Shown here: in pieces, positions 50,921-62,469 of the stretch
Numbering within the stretch: position 1 is the first letter of the stretch
How the letters are laid out: each line of letters opens with the position of its first letter
NCBI RefSeq assembly: GCF_001634285.1
Contig: NZ_CP015439.1
Location: 186,001-250,000, forward strand
Length of the DNA stretch: 64,000 nucleotides
Direction of reading: 5' to 3'
Origin: Anoxybacillus amylolyticus
GTDB lineage: Bacteria > Bacillota > Bacilli > Bacillales > Anoxybacillaceae
Notes under the pieces: model-generated
The model's input: only the letters and a program-made list of their open reading frames with translations
The model's database searches: none
Told to the model about the DNA's origin: nothing
Position numbers and translations under genes: made by a program

Positions 50921-52375
50921 TGGCAAAAGCCGAAGGAGTTCACGGCGTACTAATTTTTGCGAAGCGGTTCGCGGGAGTTGATCGACGATATAAATTCGCT
51001 TCGGCAGCTTATAGTTAGCAAGCTGTTGTTTGCAAAAGGCAAGCAACTGCTCTTCTGTCACATGACTCCCTTCTTTTATTTTGACAAACGCACACGGCAC
51101 TTGTCCCCAACGGCTATCTTCTATGCCTGTCACTCCTGCCTCTTCCACTGCTTCATGGGCCAGAAGCACTGCCTCAATTTCCGCAGGATAAACATTTTCC
51201 CCTCCAGAAATAATTAAATCAGAGCGGCGGTCTAGCACATACAAAAATCCCTCGTCGTCTACATAACCAATGTCACCTGTATACAACCAACCGTCACGAA
51301 TGGCTTGTTTTGTTGCTTCTGCTCGGTGCAAATACCCTTTCGTGACATTCGGGCCTTTGACAACAATTTCCCCCGCTTCATACGCACGTGCCTCTCTTCC
51401 CTCAATTTCAATCCGAAGCTGCGCAGGAAACAACGGTTTCCCAGCTGATCCAAGCTTCGATAAACTATATTCGGGCGCCAACGTCACAATTTGCGAAGCC
51501 GTTTCGGTCATTCCGTACGTTTGGTACACTGGAATACGTTTCGCTCGGCACGCCTCTAGAAGGGATTTGGGAGCTGGCCCGCCTCCAAGCAACATGCAGC
51601 GAAACGTGCTCGGATACACTCGGTCGCCTAACTCATCGACCATTTGCTGCAGCATCGCACTAACAACGGACATCATCGTTACATTTCCACTCATCATGAT
51701 GTCGTTTGCTTGTTTCGCGTTAAACGTGTTCAACAAATAAACGCTCATTCCATAAATGACGCTTCGCATTAAAATCGACAAACCGCTCACATGGAAAAAG
51801 GGGACTGCTGCTAACCAACAGTCGTCTTCACGAAGCCCTAGATTCAACACCGATCCGACTGCGCTCCACCAATGGTTGCCATATGTTTGCAATACTCCTT
51901 TCGGCTTCCCCGTCGTTCCAGATGTATACATAATTGTTGCTATATCATCAAGTACATACTCTTGTTGCAGCGATATTTCTTTTTGTGGAAATTTTGCTAA
52001 TTCACTCGCTGTTACCGTCGAAACAGAAGTAGCATCACCATATTGTGCCCACTCGTCATCCACAATCCACCATCTCGCTTGACTATCTTGCAGCTGCCAA
52101 TCTAATTCACGGACAGTCAATCGCACGTTTTGCAACAACACGACCGCACCAAGATAGTGAAGCGCATGAATCCATTCGACCATCTCGATGCTATTGCGCA
52201 TCAACAATGCAACGATCTCGCCTTTTTGAACGCCGAGATTGGCCAATTTTTCTGCTTTTTTTCTCACTGCCTCATGAAGTTCTGCGAACGTTTGATGAAC
52301 CTTTCCATCGGAAATAGCGATGCGCGATGGCGTTAAAAAAGCGCGTTGCATGAGCCAATTAGGTGTTTTATCCAC
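50912..52375 (-). CDS. menE: o-Succinylbenzoate-CoA ligase MenE
   Basis: 487 residues. The GTG at 52375 (DKTPNWLMQRAFLTPS follows) is preferred: GGAGG lies 7 nt ahead. AMP-forming motifs: TIMYTSGTTGKPKGVLQTY, then YQTYGMTETASQIV, then GWLYTGDIGYVDDEGFLYVL and PRTASQKLVRREL. It activates o-succinylbenzoate for menaquinone. Last gene of the leftward cluster; menC does not follow. Confidence 0.93.
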   Translation of the reverse strand: MDKTPNWLMQRAFLTPSRIAISDGKVHQTFAELHEAVRKKAEKLANLGVQKGEIVALLMRNSIEMVEWIHALHYLGAVVLLQNVRLTVRELDWQLQDSQARWWIVDDEWAQYGDATSVSTVTASELAKFPQKEISLQQEYVLDDIATIMYTSGTTGKPKGVLQTYGNHWWSAVGSVLNLGLREDDCWLAAVPFFHVSGLSILMRSVIYGMSVYLLNTFNAKQANDIMMSGNVTMMSVVSAMLQQMVDELGDRVYPSTFRCMLLGGGPAPKSLLEACRAKRIPVYQTYGMTETASQIVTLAPEYSLSKLGSAGKPLFPAQLRIEIEGREARAYEAGEIVVKGPNVTKGYLHRAEATKQAIRDGWLYTGDIGYVDDEGFLYVLDRRSDLIISGGENVYPAEIEAVLLAHEAVEEAGVTGIEDSRWGQVPCAFVKIKEGSHVTEEQLLAFCKQQLANYKLPKRIYIVDQLPRTASQKLVRRELLRLLPKT

Positions 52376-52431
52376 TCTCATCCCTCCAATACAAAGAAAC
52401 AGCTTGATAATCATCAAGCTGCTCGATTTGT

Positions 52432-53250
52432 TTACGGAAAACGTGGGAATTGTTTGAAGTCAGGTTTCCGCTTTTCTTTAAATGCATCGCGACCTTCTTT
52501 TGCCTCTTCTGTTGTGTAGAACAACAACGTGGCATCACCTGCAAGTTGCTGAATGCCAGCAAGACCATCCGAGTCAGCATTGAACGCTGCTTTTAAGAAG
52601 CGAATCGCCGTCGGGCTTTTTTCTAAAATTTCTTCTGCCCATTTGACCGTTTCTTCTTCTAATTGCTCTAATGGAACGACTTTGTTGACAAGTCCCATTT
52701 CTAACGCTTCTTGCGCATTGTATTGGCGGCATAAATACCAAATTTCCCGCGCTTTTTTATGGCCGACGATACGTGCTAAATACCCAGCGCCATAGCCGCC
52801 ATCAAAGCTGCCGACTTTTGGACCGGTTTGTCCAAAAATAGCATTGTCTGCTGCGATTGTTAAGTCACACACGACATGCAAAACGTGTCCGCCACCAATC
52901 GCATACCCTGCAACCATCGCAATGACCGGTTTTGGAATGACACGAATTAACCTCTGTAAATCTAATACGTTGAGCCGTGGAATTTCATCGTCTCCGACAT
53001 ATCCCCCATGTCCCCGTACCTTTTGGTCTCCGCCAGAGCAGAACGCTTTACCACCCGCACCTGTTAAAATGATAACCCCGATGTTGGAATCGTCACGCGC
53101 ATATGAAAAAGCATCGATTAATTCTTGAACCGTTTTTGGACGAAACGCATTATGTACTTCCGGACGGTTGATTGTAATTTTTGCAATTCCGTTATACGTT
53201 TCGTACAAAATATCTTCGTACTGACGCTCGGCAATCCATTCAATCGCCAT
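52432..53250 (-). CDS. menB: 1,4-Dihydroxy-2-naphthoyl-CoA synthase MenB
   Basis: 272 residues, standard length, from the ATG after AAAAGGAGGAAAAGAGA. Crotonase fold: [20 protein letters not shown], oxyanion loop [20 protein letters not shown], then [20 protein letters not shown]. It closes the second naphthoquinone ring. Confidence 0.96.
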   Translation of the reverse strand: MAIEWIAERQYEDILYETYNGIAKITINRPEVHNAFRPKTVQELIDAFSYARDDSNIGVIILTGAGGKAFCSGGDQKVRGHGGYVGDDEIPRLNVLDLQRLIRVIPKPVIAMVAGYAIGGGHVLHVVCDLTIAADNAIFGQTGPKVGSFDGGYGAGYLARIVGHKKAREIWYLCRQYNAQEALEMGLVNKVVPLEQLEEETVKWAEEILEKSPTAIRFLKAAFNADSDGLAGIQQLAGDATLLFYTTEEAKEGRDAFKEKRKPDFKQFPRFP

Positions 53251-54067
53251 TCTCTTTTCCTCCTTTTTCAATAAACTCATTTACTATTTTAGCAAAAATC
53301 TTTGGCTGTTCCACATGAATTGCATGCCCCGCGTGAGAAATTTTCAAAAGTTTCGCATTCGGCAGCCGTTCCTTCATTTCTAATGCAATTTGACAAAACT
53401 TTTCATCCCATTCTCCGCAAAGAAGCAACGTCGGAATAGAAAGACTGGTTAGGTGCTCCCACCAAGATGGCTGGTTTCCTGTCCCCATGCCGCGCAAACT
53501 ATTTGCTAGCCCTTTGGCCGAGTGACTTAGCCGTTCGCGGCGAATGTTTTCTTGCTGTTCGAACGGAAGTTGTTTTTGTGTCGCAAAAAGGGGAAGTTGT
53601 TCCCATTTTTCTACAAAAGCAGCAACACCATATTGCTCAATCATTATGGCCAATACTTCATCGCTCTTTCTTCGTATGTTTCGTTCTTCTTCGGTTTTTA
53701 ATCCTGGCGAACTGCTCTCCAATATAAGCATTCTTACACATTGTGGATACCGAATCGCAAACGTTAGCGCCAACCGCCCGCCCATTGAATAGCCAAGGAC
53801 GTCCACTTTTTCTATTCCTAATTGCTTTAGTAATTCATAAAGGTCGATAGCGACGCTTTCGATCGTATATCGGTCGATATCGTCTGGGCTGTCCGTTTTT
53901 CCGTGACCAATAATATCTATCATCACCAACTTCCGCTCCTTCCATTCTGAAAGAAACGGATACCATGTTTGGACACTTCCAGTAAACCCATGCAACAGTA
54001 AAAGCGGTTCTCCCTCACCTACCACTTCTACATAATATGACACACCGCGAACTAACACGTTCATCAT
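53240..54067 (-). CDS. menH: MenH: 2-succinyl-6-hydroxy-2,4-cyclohexadiene-1-carboxylate synthase
   Basis: 275 residues, alpha/beta hydrolase. Oxyanion [10 protein letters not shown], nucleophile elbow [13 protein letters not shown], and catalytic His in [13 protein letters not shown]. Overlaps menD and menB. It removes pyruvate from the MenD product. Confidence 0.93.
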   Translation of the reverse strand: MMNVLVRGVSYYVEVVGEGEPLLLLHGFTGSVQTWYPFLSEWKERKLVMIDIIGHGKTDSPDDIDRYTIESVAIDLYELLKQLGIEKVDVLGYSMGGRLALTFAIRYPQCVRMLILESSSPGLKTEEERNIRRKSDEVLAIMIEQYGVAAFVEKWEQLPLFATQKQLPFEQQENIRRERLSHSAKGLANSLRGMGTGNQPSWWEHLTSLSIPTLLLCGEWDEKFCQIALEMKERLPNAKLLKISHAGHAIHVEQPKIFAKIVNEFIEKGGKENGD

Positions 54068-55812
54068 TTCCCTCTTTTCTCAAGAAACTTGGCGATTTCC
54101 TGGGAAACAATATTCCACAAAAAGCGATGTTTTGCGACATTTTCTTCTCTCGATGTACATAATTCGATGACATGTAATCCCTTGCTATGGACGGAGTGTT
54201 GAACATAATCGCGAAACTCCTTCCATGTCGTTGCTTCGTAGTATTGTCCGTCGTACATGCGCACGACATGTTCAAACCGCAAATCAGTCGGCGTCCCGAA
54301 CAATGTTTCAAAATGAGTTTGGTAATTTGCCTGCGGTAAAAACGAAAAGATACCGCCGCCATTATTATTCATCACAATAATCGTCGCATTCAACTGATGC
54401 AGCTTAGCCGCAAGTAAGCCGTTCAAGTCATGGTAAAAAGAAAGATCGCCAATTACTAACACGAGCGGTTCAGCCACTCTGCTTGCACCTAATGCGCTTG
54501 AAACGACCCCATCAATACCGTTAGCGCCGCGATTCGCTAGGACACGAATTTGTTTGTCGTTTACCATAAAAAACGTATCTGCATCACGGATTGGCATACT
54601 ATTTCCAACAAATAATAACGACTGTTCTGGCAATACCTCTGCTAATTCGATAAATACTTTTCCTTCAAATAACGACACCTCTTGTTTCGCACGAAGAAGC
54701 ACCTTTCTTGCGAGTTCGTTTACATCACGCCATCGCTTTGCCCACTCGCTCATTCCCCGGCGTTCGTCGTATTGCACCAGCCGTTTGCAAAACTCAATTT
54801 CTTCACAATACACCATTCGTGATGCCATATAGGTCGGCTCGCGCCATCCGTCTCCCCCATCAACAACAATTTGCGTAATCGAAGGATAGCGCTTGAGCGT
54901 TAACGAAAGCGGCTTCGATACAGGCATCGCCCCAAATCGAATCACCACTTCTGGCAATAAGTGCTCAGCGATTGTTTCATTTTTTAAGATTGCATCATAA
55001 CACTCGATAATCCAATCTTTCGCATGTATTCCGCTGCGCAATTGAGAAAGTGGGTCGGCTAAAATTGGATAGCCGAGCGTTTCAGCAAGCTCCGTTACCG
55101 CTTCGGCAAATCCGGGCTTGTCTAAATCGCCGCAAACAATCCAACCTTTTTCGATACAAGAAAGCTGCTCATACAGTTGCCGAAACTGCTCGTCTGTTAA
55201 CGTCTTTTGCCCAATCGTTACTTCTATACAGGCAGGAGCTTCCGCTTTGACTTGTTGCCACGTTTGCTCAGTAATGACTGGGACAAGCGGCTCGCGAAGC
55301 GGAAAATTCAAGTGAACAGGTCCTTGCGGGGCAATCGTCGCTACTGCTGCGGCGCGAGCAGCCATGACGCGCGCATAGCGCAGCATTTCGTCTGAACTTT
55401 CTGGGAGCGCCATTTCCACAAACAATTTTACATATTTACCAAAAATACGTAACTGATCAATTGCCTGCGGCGCCCCAACGTCACGAAGTTCATGCGGACG
55501 GTCAGCCGTTAACACAATGAGCGGAACGCGCGAATAATACGCTTCTACTATTGCAGGCCAATAATTGGCAACAGCCGTTCCTGACGTGCAAAGAAGAGCG
55601 ACTGGCTTCCGCTCTGCTTTCGCCATCCCGAGCGCGAAAAAAGCAGCGGAACGTTCATCAATATGCAAATGAATGTTCATCTCTGCATGTTCTGCCATTC
55701 CAATCGCAAGAGGAGTCGAACGTGACCCTGGACTAACGACGGTATGCCGAACTCCTGCTTTCACCAATTCATCGACAAACGCCGCTACATATAACGTTAA
55801 CTCATCGTTCAT
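54064..55812 (-). CDS. menD: SEPHCHC synthase MenD
   Basis: 582 residues, thiamine diphosphate enzyme. Glu-containing region and domain start VVSPGSRSTPLAIGMAEHAE, HIDERSAAFFALGMAKA, and the ThDP motif GDLSFYHDLNGLLAAK..NNNGGGIFSFL. Joins 2-oxoglutarate to isochorismate. Overlaps menF by 4 nt. Confidence 0.96.
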   Translation of the reverse strand: MNDELTLYVAAFVDELVKAGVRHTVVSPGSRSTPLAIGMAEHAEMNIHLHIDERSAAFFALGMAKAERKPVALLCTSGTAVANYWPAIVEAYYSRVPLIVLTADRPHELRDVGAPQAIDQLRIFGKYVKLFVEMALPESSDEMLRYARVMAARAAAVATIAPQGPVHLNFPLREPLVPVITEQTWQQVKAEAPACIEVTIGQKTLTDEQFRQLYEQLSCIEKGWIVCGDLDKPGFAEAVTELAETLGYPILADPLSQLRSGIHAKDWIIECYDAILKNETIAEHLLPEVVIRFGAMPVSKPLSLTLKRYPSITQIVVDGGDGWREPTYMASRMVYCEEIEFCKRLVQYDERRGMSEWAKRWRDVNELARKVLLRAKQEVSLFEGKVFIELAEVLPEQSLLFVGNSMPIRDADTFFMVNDKQIRVLANRGANGIDGVVSSALGASRVAEPLVLVIGDLSFYHDLNGLLAAKLHQLNATIIVMNNNGGGIFSFLPQANYQTHFETLFGTPTDLRFEHVVRMYDGQYYEATTWKEFRDYVQHSVHSKGLHVIELCTSREENVAKHRFLWNIVSQEIAKFLEKRGK

Positions 55813-57182
55813 CTTTTTTTCACTCCTAAGGCGGATAACATTGGTTTTAATTTCACTTTTGTTTCCTCATATTCGCTTGCCGGATCAGAATCTCCAACTA
55901 CGCCGCAGCCGGCAAATAAAATGGCTTCGTTTCCTTGCAATAGTCCTGACCGAATCGCAACAGCAAACTCCCCATTTCCAAATGTATCTATCCATCCTAT
56001 TGGCGCAGCATACCAGCCCCGGTCAAGCGGCTCTAGCGCGCGAATCGTTTCTAGTGCCGTTTCGCGCGGCGTCCCTCCTAACGCTGGAGTCGGGTGGAGC
56101 CGTTCGACAAGTGAAACGAGCGAAACGTTGCGCCGACTTTCTCCGATGACTGGCGTATAGAGGTGCTGAATATCTCTCATTTTCAATAACTGCGGACGTG
56201 GAGAAATATCGATGGTATCGCACATTTCCGCCATCGCTTCTTTTATCATTTCGACAACAAACTGATGTTCTTGTAAATTTTTTTCATCTTGCAATAACCA
56301 ATTTCCAAGTTCCTCGTCTTCCTGTATCGTTTTTCCTCGGCGAATCGATCCAGCCAAACACGTAGAATAGCAAACCGTCCCCTCTTTTTTGACAAGCTGT
56401 TCTGGAGAAGCACCTATAAAACAACGACCATCTTGCTCAAAGGCAAATAAATAACTCATTGGCTGCTGCTCGCGCAACCGTTCCAATAATGCTACAACAT
56501 CTAGTCTGTCGGCAAACGCAAACCGTTCTTCCCGCGCTAATACAACTTTTGCAAATTCCCCTAGCCGAATGCGCTCAATCACTTGTTTGACCGCTTTTAT
56601 CCATTCTTCTTTTCCACGTTCTTCACAACGAACGAGCGGCGGGAGAGGAGAAGGGAAAAAAGGGTCATCGGAATAGGTGAATAGCTGTTGAACACGCACT
56701 ATTTCACCTTCCTCGGACTGCGAAGGCAAGGTAATCGTTACGGTTGCCTCTCCGTTTTTTACCGTTAATAATACAGTGGGAACAACAAATGTTGCATCGG
56801 AAAAATGCTGCCACTGCTCGCTCTTTCGTTTCAACGGATCAAATGAAAACCCGCCGAAAAGAATGGGACCGGCACTTGTTTTGTTAGAATGAATCGTCGT
56901 TCGTTCGATAAAACGCTTCCACTCTGTTTCAACGGTGGCAAATCGTGCTTCATTGCCGTTGACAACGATTGTGTACGTGCAGCCAATTCCGACATATGTC
57001 GTTTCATTGTTGCGGTCGGACCAATAAAATCGGGTTTTAAAGCCGCTCTGCTCTGCCAGATAGAAAAATTGGAGAGGATCGACCAATGAAATCGATTCGC
57101 TCCAGCTAACGAACGATGTGCACGCAGTTTTTATGATTGCATCCCATTGTTCTTTCGTTTTATGTTGAAATAAAGTCGTCAC
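55809..57182 (-). CDS. menF: Isochorismate synthase MenF
   Basis: 457 residues. Chorismate-binding domain: EFAKVVLAREERFAFADRLD, FIGASPEQLVKKEG, TCLAGSIRRGKTIQED, LHPTPALGGTPRETA and GWYAAPIGWIDTFGNGEFAVAI. First step of menaquinone formation. First gene of the operon; divergent from menA. Confidence 0.96.
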   Translation of the reverse strand: MTTLFQHKTKEQWDAIIKTACTSFVSWSESISLVDPLQFFYLAEQSGFKTRFYWSDRNNETTYVGIGCTYTIVVNGNEARFATVETEWKRFIERTTIHSNKTSAGPILFGGFSFDPLKRKSEQWQHFSDATFVVPTVLLTVKNGEATVTITLPSQSEEGEIVRVQQLFTYSDDPFFPSPLPPLVRCEERGKEEWIKAVKQVIERIRLGEFAKVVLAREERFAFADRLDVVALLERLREQQPMSYLFAFEQDGRCFIGASPEQLVKKEGTVCYSTCLAGSIRRGKTIQEDEELGNWLLQDEKNLQEHQFVVEMIKEAMAEMCDTIDISPRPQLLKMRDIQHLYTPVIGESRRNVSLVSLVERLHPTPALGGTPRETALETIRALEPLDRGWYAAPIGWIDTFGNGEFAVAIRSGLLQGNEAILFAGCGVVGDSDPASEYEETKVKLKPMLSALGVKKR

Positions 57183-57360
57183 TGTAATCCCGCTTTCTTA
57201 TCGTACTAAACTTTTTATAGCAAAAATCAATCGCCTATTCCATTATATATAATAGGAAATAATTTATCTATGCCAAAAGGGTTGACACCTTCTTTGCGTT
57301 TACCTACACTTATTTTGAACGTTTTTTGAACAATTCTTTTATCCACAAGGGGTATGATGT
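57183..57360. promoter_or_regulatory. Divergent promoter region of menF and menA
   Basis: 178 bp without a gene. TTGAAC/TATGAT-like boxes sit upstream of menA at ~57,327-57,357. No known regulator site recognised. Confidence 0.4.
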
Positions 57361-58290
57361 ATGCAATCGCCTTTACCGACACAACAATCATTTCAGTCGG
57401 AGCGGGATTGGCGCGTATGGTGGCGGCTAACGCGACCGCACACATTAACAGCTGCGTTCGTCCCTGTTTCGATTGGCACTGCATTAGCTTTTCACGAAAC
57501 CAACATACGGCTTTCTTTATTTGTAGCAATGCTTGTCGCTTCTTTGCTTATCCAAGCAGCAACCAATATGTTTAACGAATATTATGATTATAAGCGAGGG
57601 CTTGATTCAGCAGAATCGGTCGGCATCGGTGGCGCAATCGTTCGTGACGGCATTGCTCCGAAAACAGTGCTATGGCTTGCGGTCTCTTTCTTTATTGCCG
57701 CAATGTTCATTGGCATCTATATTTGCATCCATAGCAGTTGGTGGCTCGCTGCAATCGGTGTCGTTTGCATGGCGGCAGGCTATTTTTATACCGGTGGTCC
57801 ACTTCCAATTGCCTATACTCCATTTGGTGAACTCGCTGCTGGTTTTTTTATGGGGGTTGTCATTATTTTAATTTCTTTCTTTATTCAAACGGGCAGCGTA
57901 ACAATGGTGCCGATTGTCGTATCGGTTCCTATCGCTATTTTAGTCGGTTCCATTTTGCTAGCGAATAATATTCGCGACCTTGACGGCGACCGGAAACATG
58001 GGAGAAAAACGATGGCAATTTTAGTCGGTCGCACAAATGCCATTCGTATCTTAGCAGGCATGCTTATCTTTTCATTTGCATGGATCATTGGATTAGTTGC
58101 TTTTCATGTGGTTTCCGCATGGACGCTGCTTGTTTTCTTAAGCGTTCCAAAGGCAATCGCCGCAACGAAAGGATTCATCGGAAAAACAAAGCCGCTTGAC
58201 ATGATGCCTGCAATGAAAGCAACAGCACAAACGAATACACAGTTCGGGTTTTTGCTAGCAATCGGTCTTTTCATCAGCCATTGGCTGTAA
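57361..58290 (+). CDS. menA: 1,4-Dihydroxy-2-naphthoate polyprenyltransferase MenA
   Basis: 309 residues, UbiA-type integral membrane enzyme. First Asp motif NMFNEYYDYKRGLDSAES; second Asp motif NNIRDLDGDRKHGRKTMAIL. About nine helices. It attaches the isoprenoid tail to DHNA. Encoded divergently from menF. Ends before a strong terminator. Confidence 0.95.
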   Translation: MQSPLPTQQSFQSERDWRVWWRLTRPHTLTAAFVPVSIGTALAFHETNIRLSLFVAMLVASLLIQAATNMFNEYYDYKRGLDSAESVGIGGAIVRDGIAPKTVLWLAVSFFIAAMFIGIYICIHSSWWLAAIGVVCMAAGYFYTGGPLPIAYTPFGELAAGFFMGVVIILISFFIQTGSVTMVPIVVSVPIAILVGSILLANNIRDLDGDRKHGRKTMAILVGRTNAIRILAGMLIFSFAWIIGLVAFHVVSAWTLLVFLSVPKAIAATKGFIGKTKPLDMMPAMKATAQTNTQFGFLLAIGLFISHWL

Positions 58291-58318
58291 ACACGGTTTG
58301 ATCGACCGTGTTTTTTTT
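58289..58318 (+). terminator. Terminator of menA
   Basis: AACACGGT and ACCGTGTT around TTGATCG, followed by a run of eight T. Confidence 0.9.
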
Positions 58319-58363
58319 ATGTTTTCGTCCATACTACATCGTAAAGAGAAAGGAGGACGTTTC

Positions 58364-59134
58364 ATGTTATCAAAAGATGAACTAGCTTTTTTCCAACAGC
58401 AGTTACTTCAAGCAAAAGAAAAATTGGAGGAGAGGCTAAAAGATAATAATCATTTCGGGTTAGAGCGAAGCCATGCCCACGATTCTACTGGAGAATTAGC
58501 TAGCTATGACAACCATCCAGCGGATGAAGGAACAGAGCTGTATGAGCGGGAAAAAGATATCGCCCTTTATGACCATGCCGAACGAGAACTAGCAAACATT
58601 CATCGAGCGCTTCAGGCCATTAAAAATGGCACATACGGGCGCTGCGAACGATGCGGCGAACCAATTCCGTACGAACGACTCGAAGCGCTGCCGACGACTA
58701 CGTTTTGCAAAGAACATAGCCGCGAGCAAGCTGTTTCCCAAAAGCGACCACTCGAAGAAGGGGTGTTGTTTCCTCCTTTTGGAAAATTTGATTTTGACGA
58801 CCGAGATGCGGCCATGTACGATGCGGAAGACGCATGGCAAGAAGTCGCGCGTTACGGAACATCGGACACTCCGTCAGACGTATGGAGACACGTCGATCAT
58901 TACAATGAAACATATGCAGAAGCCGATGAGCCGGTTGGATATGTCGAGGCGTTCGAAAATTTTGCTGCGGTTGACTTATACGGACATCCGCTCCCGCTTT
59001 ATCCAACACGCGAGCATGAGCAACTAGAAGAACGGTTAGATCGCGAGAAACTTACGTCAACAATCGGAGACTTACCAGCATACGAAAAAGAACCGTATAC
59101 AGAAGCAAAAGCACGCACTCAAGACCATCCATGA
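58364..59134 (+). CDS. yteA: YteA family TraR/DksA-type zinc finger protein
   Basis: 256 residues from the ATG after AGGAGGACGTTTC. Zinc-finger with CERCGEPIPYERLEALPTTT, then CKEHS (CxxC...CxxH). Coiled N-terminal part resembling DksA (FFQQQLLQAKEKLEERL). C-terminal half acidic. YteA-type proteins are linked to sporulation-stage or stress responses in bacilli; no role proven here. Confidence 0.92.
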   Translation: MLSKDELAFFQQQLLQAKEKLEERLKDNNHFGLERSHAHDSTGELASYDNHPADEGTELYEREKDIALYDHAERELANIHRALQAIKNGTYGRCERCGEPIPYERLEALPTTTFCKEHSREQAVSQKRPLEEGVLFPPFGKFDFDDRDAAMYDAEDAWQEVARYGTSDTPSDVWRHVDHYNETYAEADEPVGYVEAFENFAAVDLYGHPLPLYPTREHEQLEERLDREKLTSTIGDLPAYEKEPYTEAKARTQDHP

Positions 59135-59147
59135 TGGTCTTTTTTTG
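59121..59147 (+). terminator. Terminator of yteA
   Basis: AAGACCATC and GATGGTCTT around CAT, then TTTTTTG. The stop codon lies in the stem. Confidence 0.88.
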
Positions 59148-59215
59148 AAACCAAAAGGAAGAACGAATCGTAATAGAGAATAAGTTATGATAAAACACAT
59201 TTTTGAGGTGACACG

Positions 59216-60010
59216 ATGAACGCACATGACATTGATTACCAATTATACGGTGATGACATGCAGTTTGTAGAAATTGAACTAGACCCAAACGAAAGTGTAA
59301 TCGCCGAGGCAGGCGGCATGATGATGATGGAAGACGGAATTGAAATGGAAACGATTTTCGGGGACGGTTCTAGCGCCAGCAAAGGTCTTTTCAACAAATT
59401 AGTCGGTGCTGGAAAACGGCTATTAACAGGAGAAAGCTTGTTCATGACCGTGTTTACTAATCGTGGAACGAGCAAACGCCGCGTATCGTTTGCTGCCCCG
59501 TATCCAGGAAAAATTATCCCTGTTGATTTGAGTGAACTCGGTGGGAAAATCATTTGCCAAAAAGATGCATTTCTTTGTGCTGCTAAAGGAGTATCTGTTG
59601 GCATTGATTTTCAACGAAAACTCGGCACTGGTTTTTTCGGTGGTGAAGGATTTATTATGGAAAAATTAGAAGGGGACGGTCTTGCCTTTTTACACGCAGG
59701 AGGAACGATTTACAAACGACAGCTGCAACCGGGGGAAAAGTTACGAATTGACACTGGATGCCTCGTTGCCATGACAAAAGAGATAAATTACGATATCGAG
59801 TTTGTCGGGAAAATTAAAACCGCCTTTTTCGGCGGTGAAGGGTTGTTTTTTGCTACCTTAACCGGGCCTGGAACCGTTTGGGTACAGTCATTACCATTCA
59901 GCCGTCTCGCTGATCGAATTATTGCATCCGCTCCTAGTGCTGGTGGACGCTCTGTCGGGGAAGGAAGCATCTTAGGAACGATTGGCGATTTGTTAAATGG
60001 GGATGATTAA
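59216..60010 (+). CDS. TIGR00266/AIM24 family protein
   Basis: 264 residues. Typical pieces are [54 protein letters not shown] and [28 protein letters not shown]. Double-psi or jelly-roll-like beta domain; widely conserved, biochemical role unclear. ATG follows GAGGTGACACG. Confidence 0.93.
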   Translation: MNAHDIDYQLYGDDMQFVEIELDPNESVIAEAGGMMMMEDGIEMETIFGDGSSASKGLFNKLVGAGKRLLTGESLFMTVFTNRGTSKRRVSFAAPYPGKIIPVDLSELGGKIICQKDAFLCAAKGVSVGIDFQRKLGTGFFGGEGFIMEKLEGDGLAFLHAGGTIYKRQLQPGEKLRIDTGCLVAMTKEINYDIEFVGKIKTAFFGGEGLFFATLTGPGTVWVQSLPFSRLADRIIASAPSAGGRSVGEGSILGTIGDLLNGDD

Positions 60011-60012
60011 TC

Positions 60013-60045
60013 AAAACGGAGGGTAGTTGTCACCCTCCGTTTCTT
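60013..60045. terminator. Bidirectional terminator between AIM24 gene and glgP
   Basis: AACGGAGGGT and ACCCTCCGTT around AGTTGTC, with T runs on both strands. Separates convergent genes. Confidence 0.85.
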
Positions 60046-60060
60046 ATATATGGAGAAAAG

Positions 60061-62469
60061 CTAAAGCATCGGTTTTATCTTCCAAATATCGCTTGCATAC
60101 TCTTGAATCGTCCGATCGCTGGAAAAATAACCAGAATGAGCGATGTTAATAGCACTCATCTGCAGCCAACGGTCACGATTCCTATAGGCAGCTTCTACTC
60201 GCTCTTGCGCCTCTGCGTAAGCCGCAAAGTCACGTAACACAAAATATTCATCATTTTGCATTAATAATGAATCATAAATGGGTTCAAAATGGTCGTGTGC
60301 ATCACGGAAAAAGCCGTTGACAAGTTGGTCAACTACTTGCTTAATTCGTCGGTCGTGATGGTAGTACTCGTGCGCACGATACCCGCCATTTTGGTAATAG
60401 TCCAATACTTCCTGTGCCGTTAAGCCGAAAATAAAAATATTTTCTTTGCCGACTGCCTCTAAAATTTCGATATTGGCACCATCTAACGTACCGAGCGTAA
60501 TCGCCCCGTTCATCATAAATTTCATATTCCCAGTCCCTGACGCTTCTTTGCTAGCAGTGGAAATTTGCTCGCTAACGTCCGCCGCTGGAAAAATTTCTTC
60601 CGCTAACGATACGCGGTAGTTTTCTAAAAAAATCACTTTAAGCTGTTCGTTCGTTTGCGGATCTCCATTAATTTTATCTGCTAATGAATTAATGAGCTTA
60701 ATAATTCGTTTGGCGTAATAATACCCTGGGGAAGCTTTTGCCCCAAAAATAAACGTGCGTGGATAAATGGAAAAACTCGTGTCTTCTTTCAACCGATTGT
60801 ATAAATACATAATATGCAACACATTGAGCAACTGACGCTTATAAGCATGAAGCCGTTTTACTTGTACGTCAAAAATAGATGATTCATCAACAACGATGCC
60901 CGTTTGTTGATATATCCGTTTTGCGAGCAACACTTTACGTTTTTGTTTGACGTTTCCTAGTTCTTGGCGAAAAGATGCATCAAATGCATACGGCTTTAAA
61001 TCAAGCAACGTTTCTGGATTTTTAATCCATCGGTCACCAATAGCTTGCGTAATTAACAATGAAAGCTCTTGGTTTGCTTTTAAGAGCCAGCGACGATGGG
61101 TAATGCCGTTTGTTTTATTGTTAAACTTTTGAGGAAATACTTCGTAAAATAGCTTCATTTCCCGATATTTTAAAATTTCTGAATGAAGCTTTGCTACACC
61201 ATTAACACTATAACTTCCAACAATGGCTAAGTGCGCCATCTTTACTAATCCATGCGCAATAATCGCCATCTCTTCGATTCGTTTCCATTGCCCAGGGTAT
61301 CGGTTCCATAACTCTCGACAAAACCGTTCATTGATTTCTTCAACAATCATGTAAATACGCGGCAAAAGCGGCTGAAAAATGTGAATCGGCCATTTTTCCA
61401 ATGCTTCCGATAATGTTGTATGGTTTGTATACGAAATCGTATTCGTCGTAATGTGCCAAGCATCATCCCAGCTCATGCCTTCTTCGTCTAATAATACACG
61501 CATTAGTTCTGGAATTGCTAATACGGGATGCGTATCGTTGACATGAATCGCAACATGTTCGTGTAGTTGATACAAATGCCCATGTTGGCGGCGATGAGTG
61601 CGAACGATGCTACCGATGCTAGCCGCCACAAGAAAATATTGCTGCTTGAGCCGCAATATTTTTCCTTCATCGTGTGTATCGTCAGGATATAAAAATTCTG
61701 AAATCGCCTCTGTTTCTCGCTTATACTGCATGACATTTTTATTCGTCGGGAACGTTTTTGCTGGCTCTGCGCTCCAAAGCCGAAGCGTGTTAACTGTTTT
61801 CGCTCCATACCCAATAACAGGCATATCGTATGGAACGGCCATCACTTTTTCGCTATCGACATGGCGAAATGTTAGCCGTCCCCCATCATAAGAAGCATCA
61901 ACTTTTCCCCAAAAATTCACTTCTACCGCTAAATCTTCTTTTCGCACTTCCCATACATTTCCATGCCTTAACCATTGCTCTGGGAGTTCTACTTGAAACC
62001 CATCGACAATTTTTTGATCAAACAACCCGTGTTTATAGCGAATACCGTACCCATGTCCAGGCAAATTAAGCGACGCTAACGAATCTAAAAAACAAGCAGC
62101 GAGGCGGCCAAGGCCGCCGTTCCCTAATCCTGCGTCTGCTTCACTCTCTTCAATGTCCTGCAAATGAATCCCTAAATCGTGCAGCCCTTCTTCTACCACC
62201 TCGCGAATACCGAGATTTAACAAATTACTCCCAAGAAGACGCCCCAGTAAAAACTCAATTGATAAATAATACACTTTTTTATGGTTGTTCGCTCGGCTTC
62301 GTTCATTCGTTTGAATCCAATTTTTGCTTATATACTCCCGAACCATATTCCCTAACGTCTGATATTGATCCCGTATGGTTGATTCTTCAAATCGCTTCCC
62401 ATGCATCATCTCTAATTTTTTTAAAAACACCGCTTTAAACTCTTCTTTGTTAGAGAACACGACTCCCAC
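60061..62469 (-). CDS. glgP: Glycogen phosphorylase GlgP
   Basis: 802 residues, GT35. Signature region around [20 protein letters not shown] (residue ~110) and the pyridoxal phosphate site [20 protein letters not shown] (residue ~640, Lys in TGNMKFMMN). Releases glucose 1-phosphate from glycogen. Start overlaps the end of glgA by 20 nt. Confidence 0.96.
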   Translation of the reverse strand: MGVVFSNKEEFKAVFLKKLEMMHGKRFEESTIRDQYQTLGNMVREYISKNWIQTNERSRANNHKKVYYLSIEFLLGRLLGSNLLNLGIREVVEEGLHDLGIHLQDIEESEADAGLGNGGLGRLAACFLDSLASLNLPGHGYGIRYKHGLFDQKIVDGFQVELPEQWLRHGNVWEVRKEDLAVEVNFWGKVDASYDGGRLTFRHVDSEKVMAVPYDMPVIGYGAKTVNTLRLWSAEPAKTFPTNKNVMQYKRETEAISEFLYPDDTHDEGKILRLKQQYFLVAASIGSIVRTHRRQHGHLYQLHEHVAIHVNDTHPVLAIPELMRVLLDEEGMSWDDAWHITTNTISYTNHTTLSEALEKWPIHIFQPLLPRIYMIVEEINERFCRELWNRYPGQWKRIEEMAIIAHGLVKMAHLAIVGSYSVNGVAKLHSEILKYREMKLFYEVFPQKFNNKTNGITHRRWLLKANQELSLLITQAIGDRWIKNPETLLDLKPYAFDASFRQELGNVKQKRKVLLAKRIYQQTGIVVDESSIFDVQVKRLHAYKRQLLNVLHIMYLYNRLKEDTSFSIYPRTFIFGAKASPGYYYAKRIIKLINSLADKINGDPQTNEQLKVIFLENYRVSLAEEIFPAADVSEQISTASKEASGTGNMKFMMNGAITLGTLDGANIEILEAVGKENIFIFGLTAQEVLDYYQNGGYRAHEYYHHDRRIKQVVDQLVNGFFRDAHDHFEPIYDSLLMQNDEYFVLRDFAAYAEAQERVEAAYRNRDRWLQMSAINIAHSGYFSSDRTIQEYASDIWKIKPML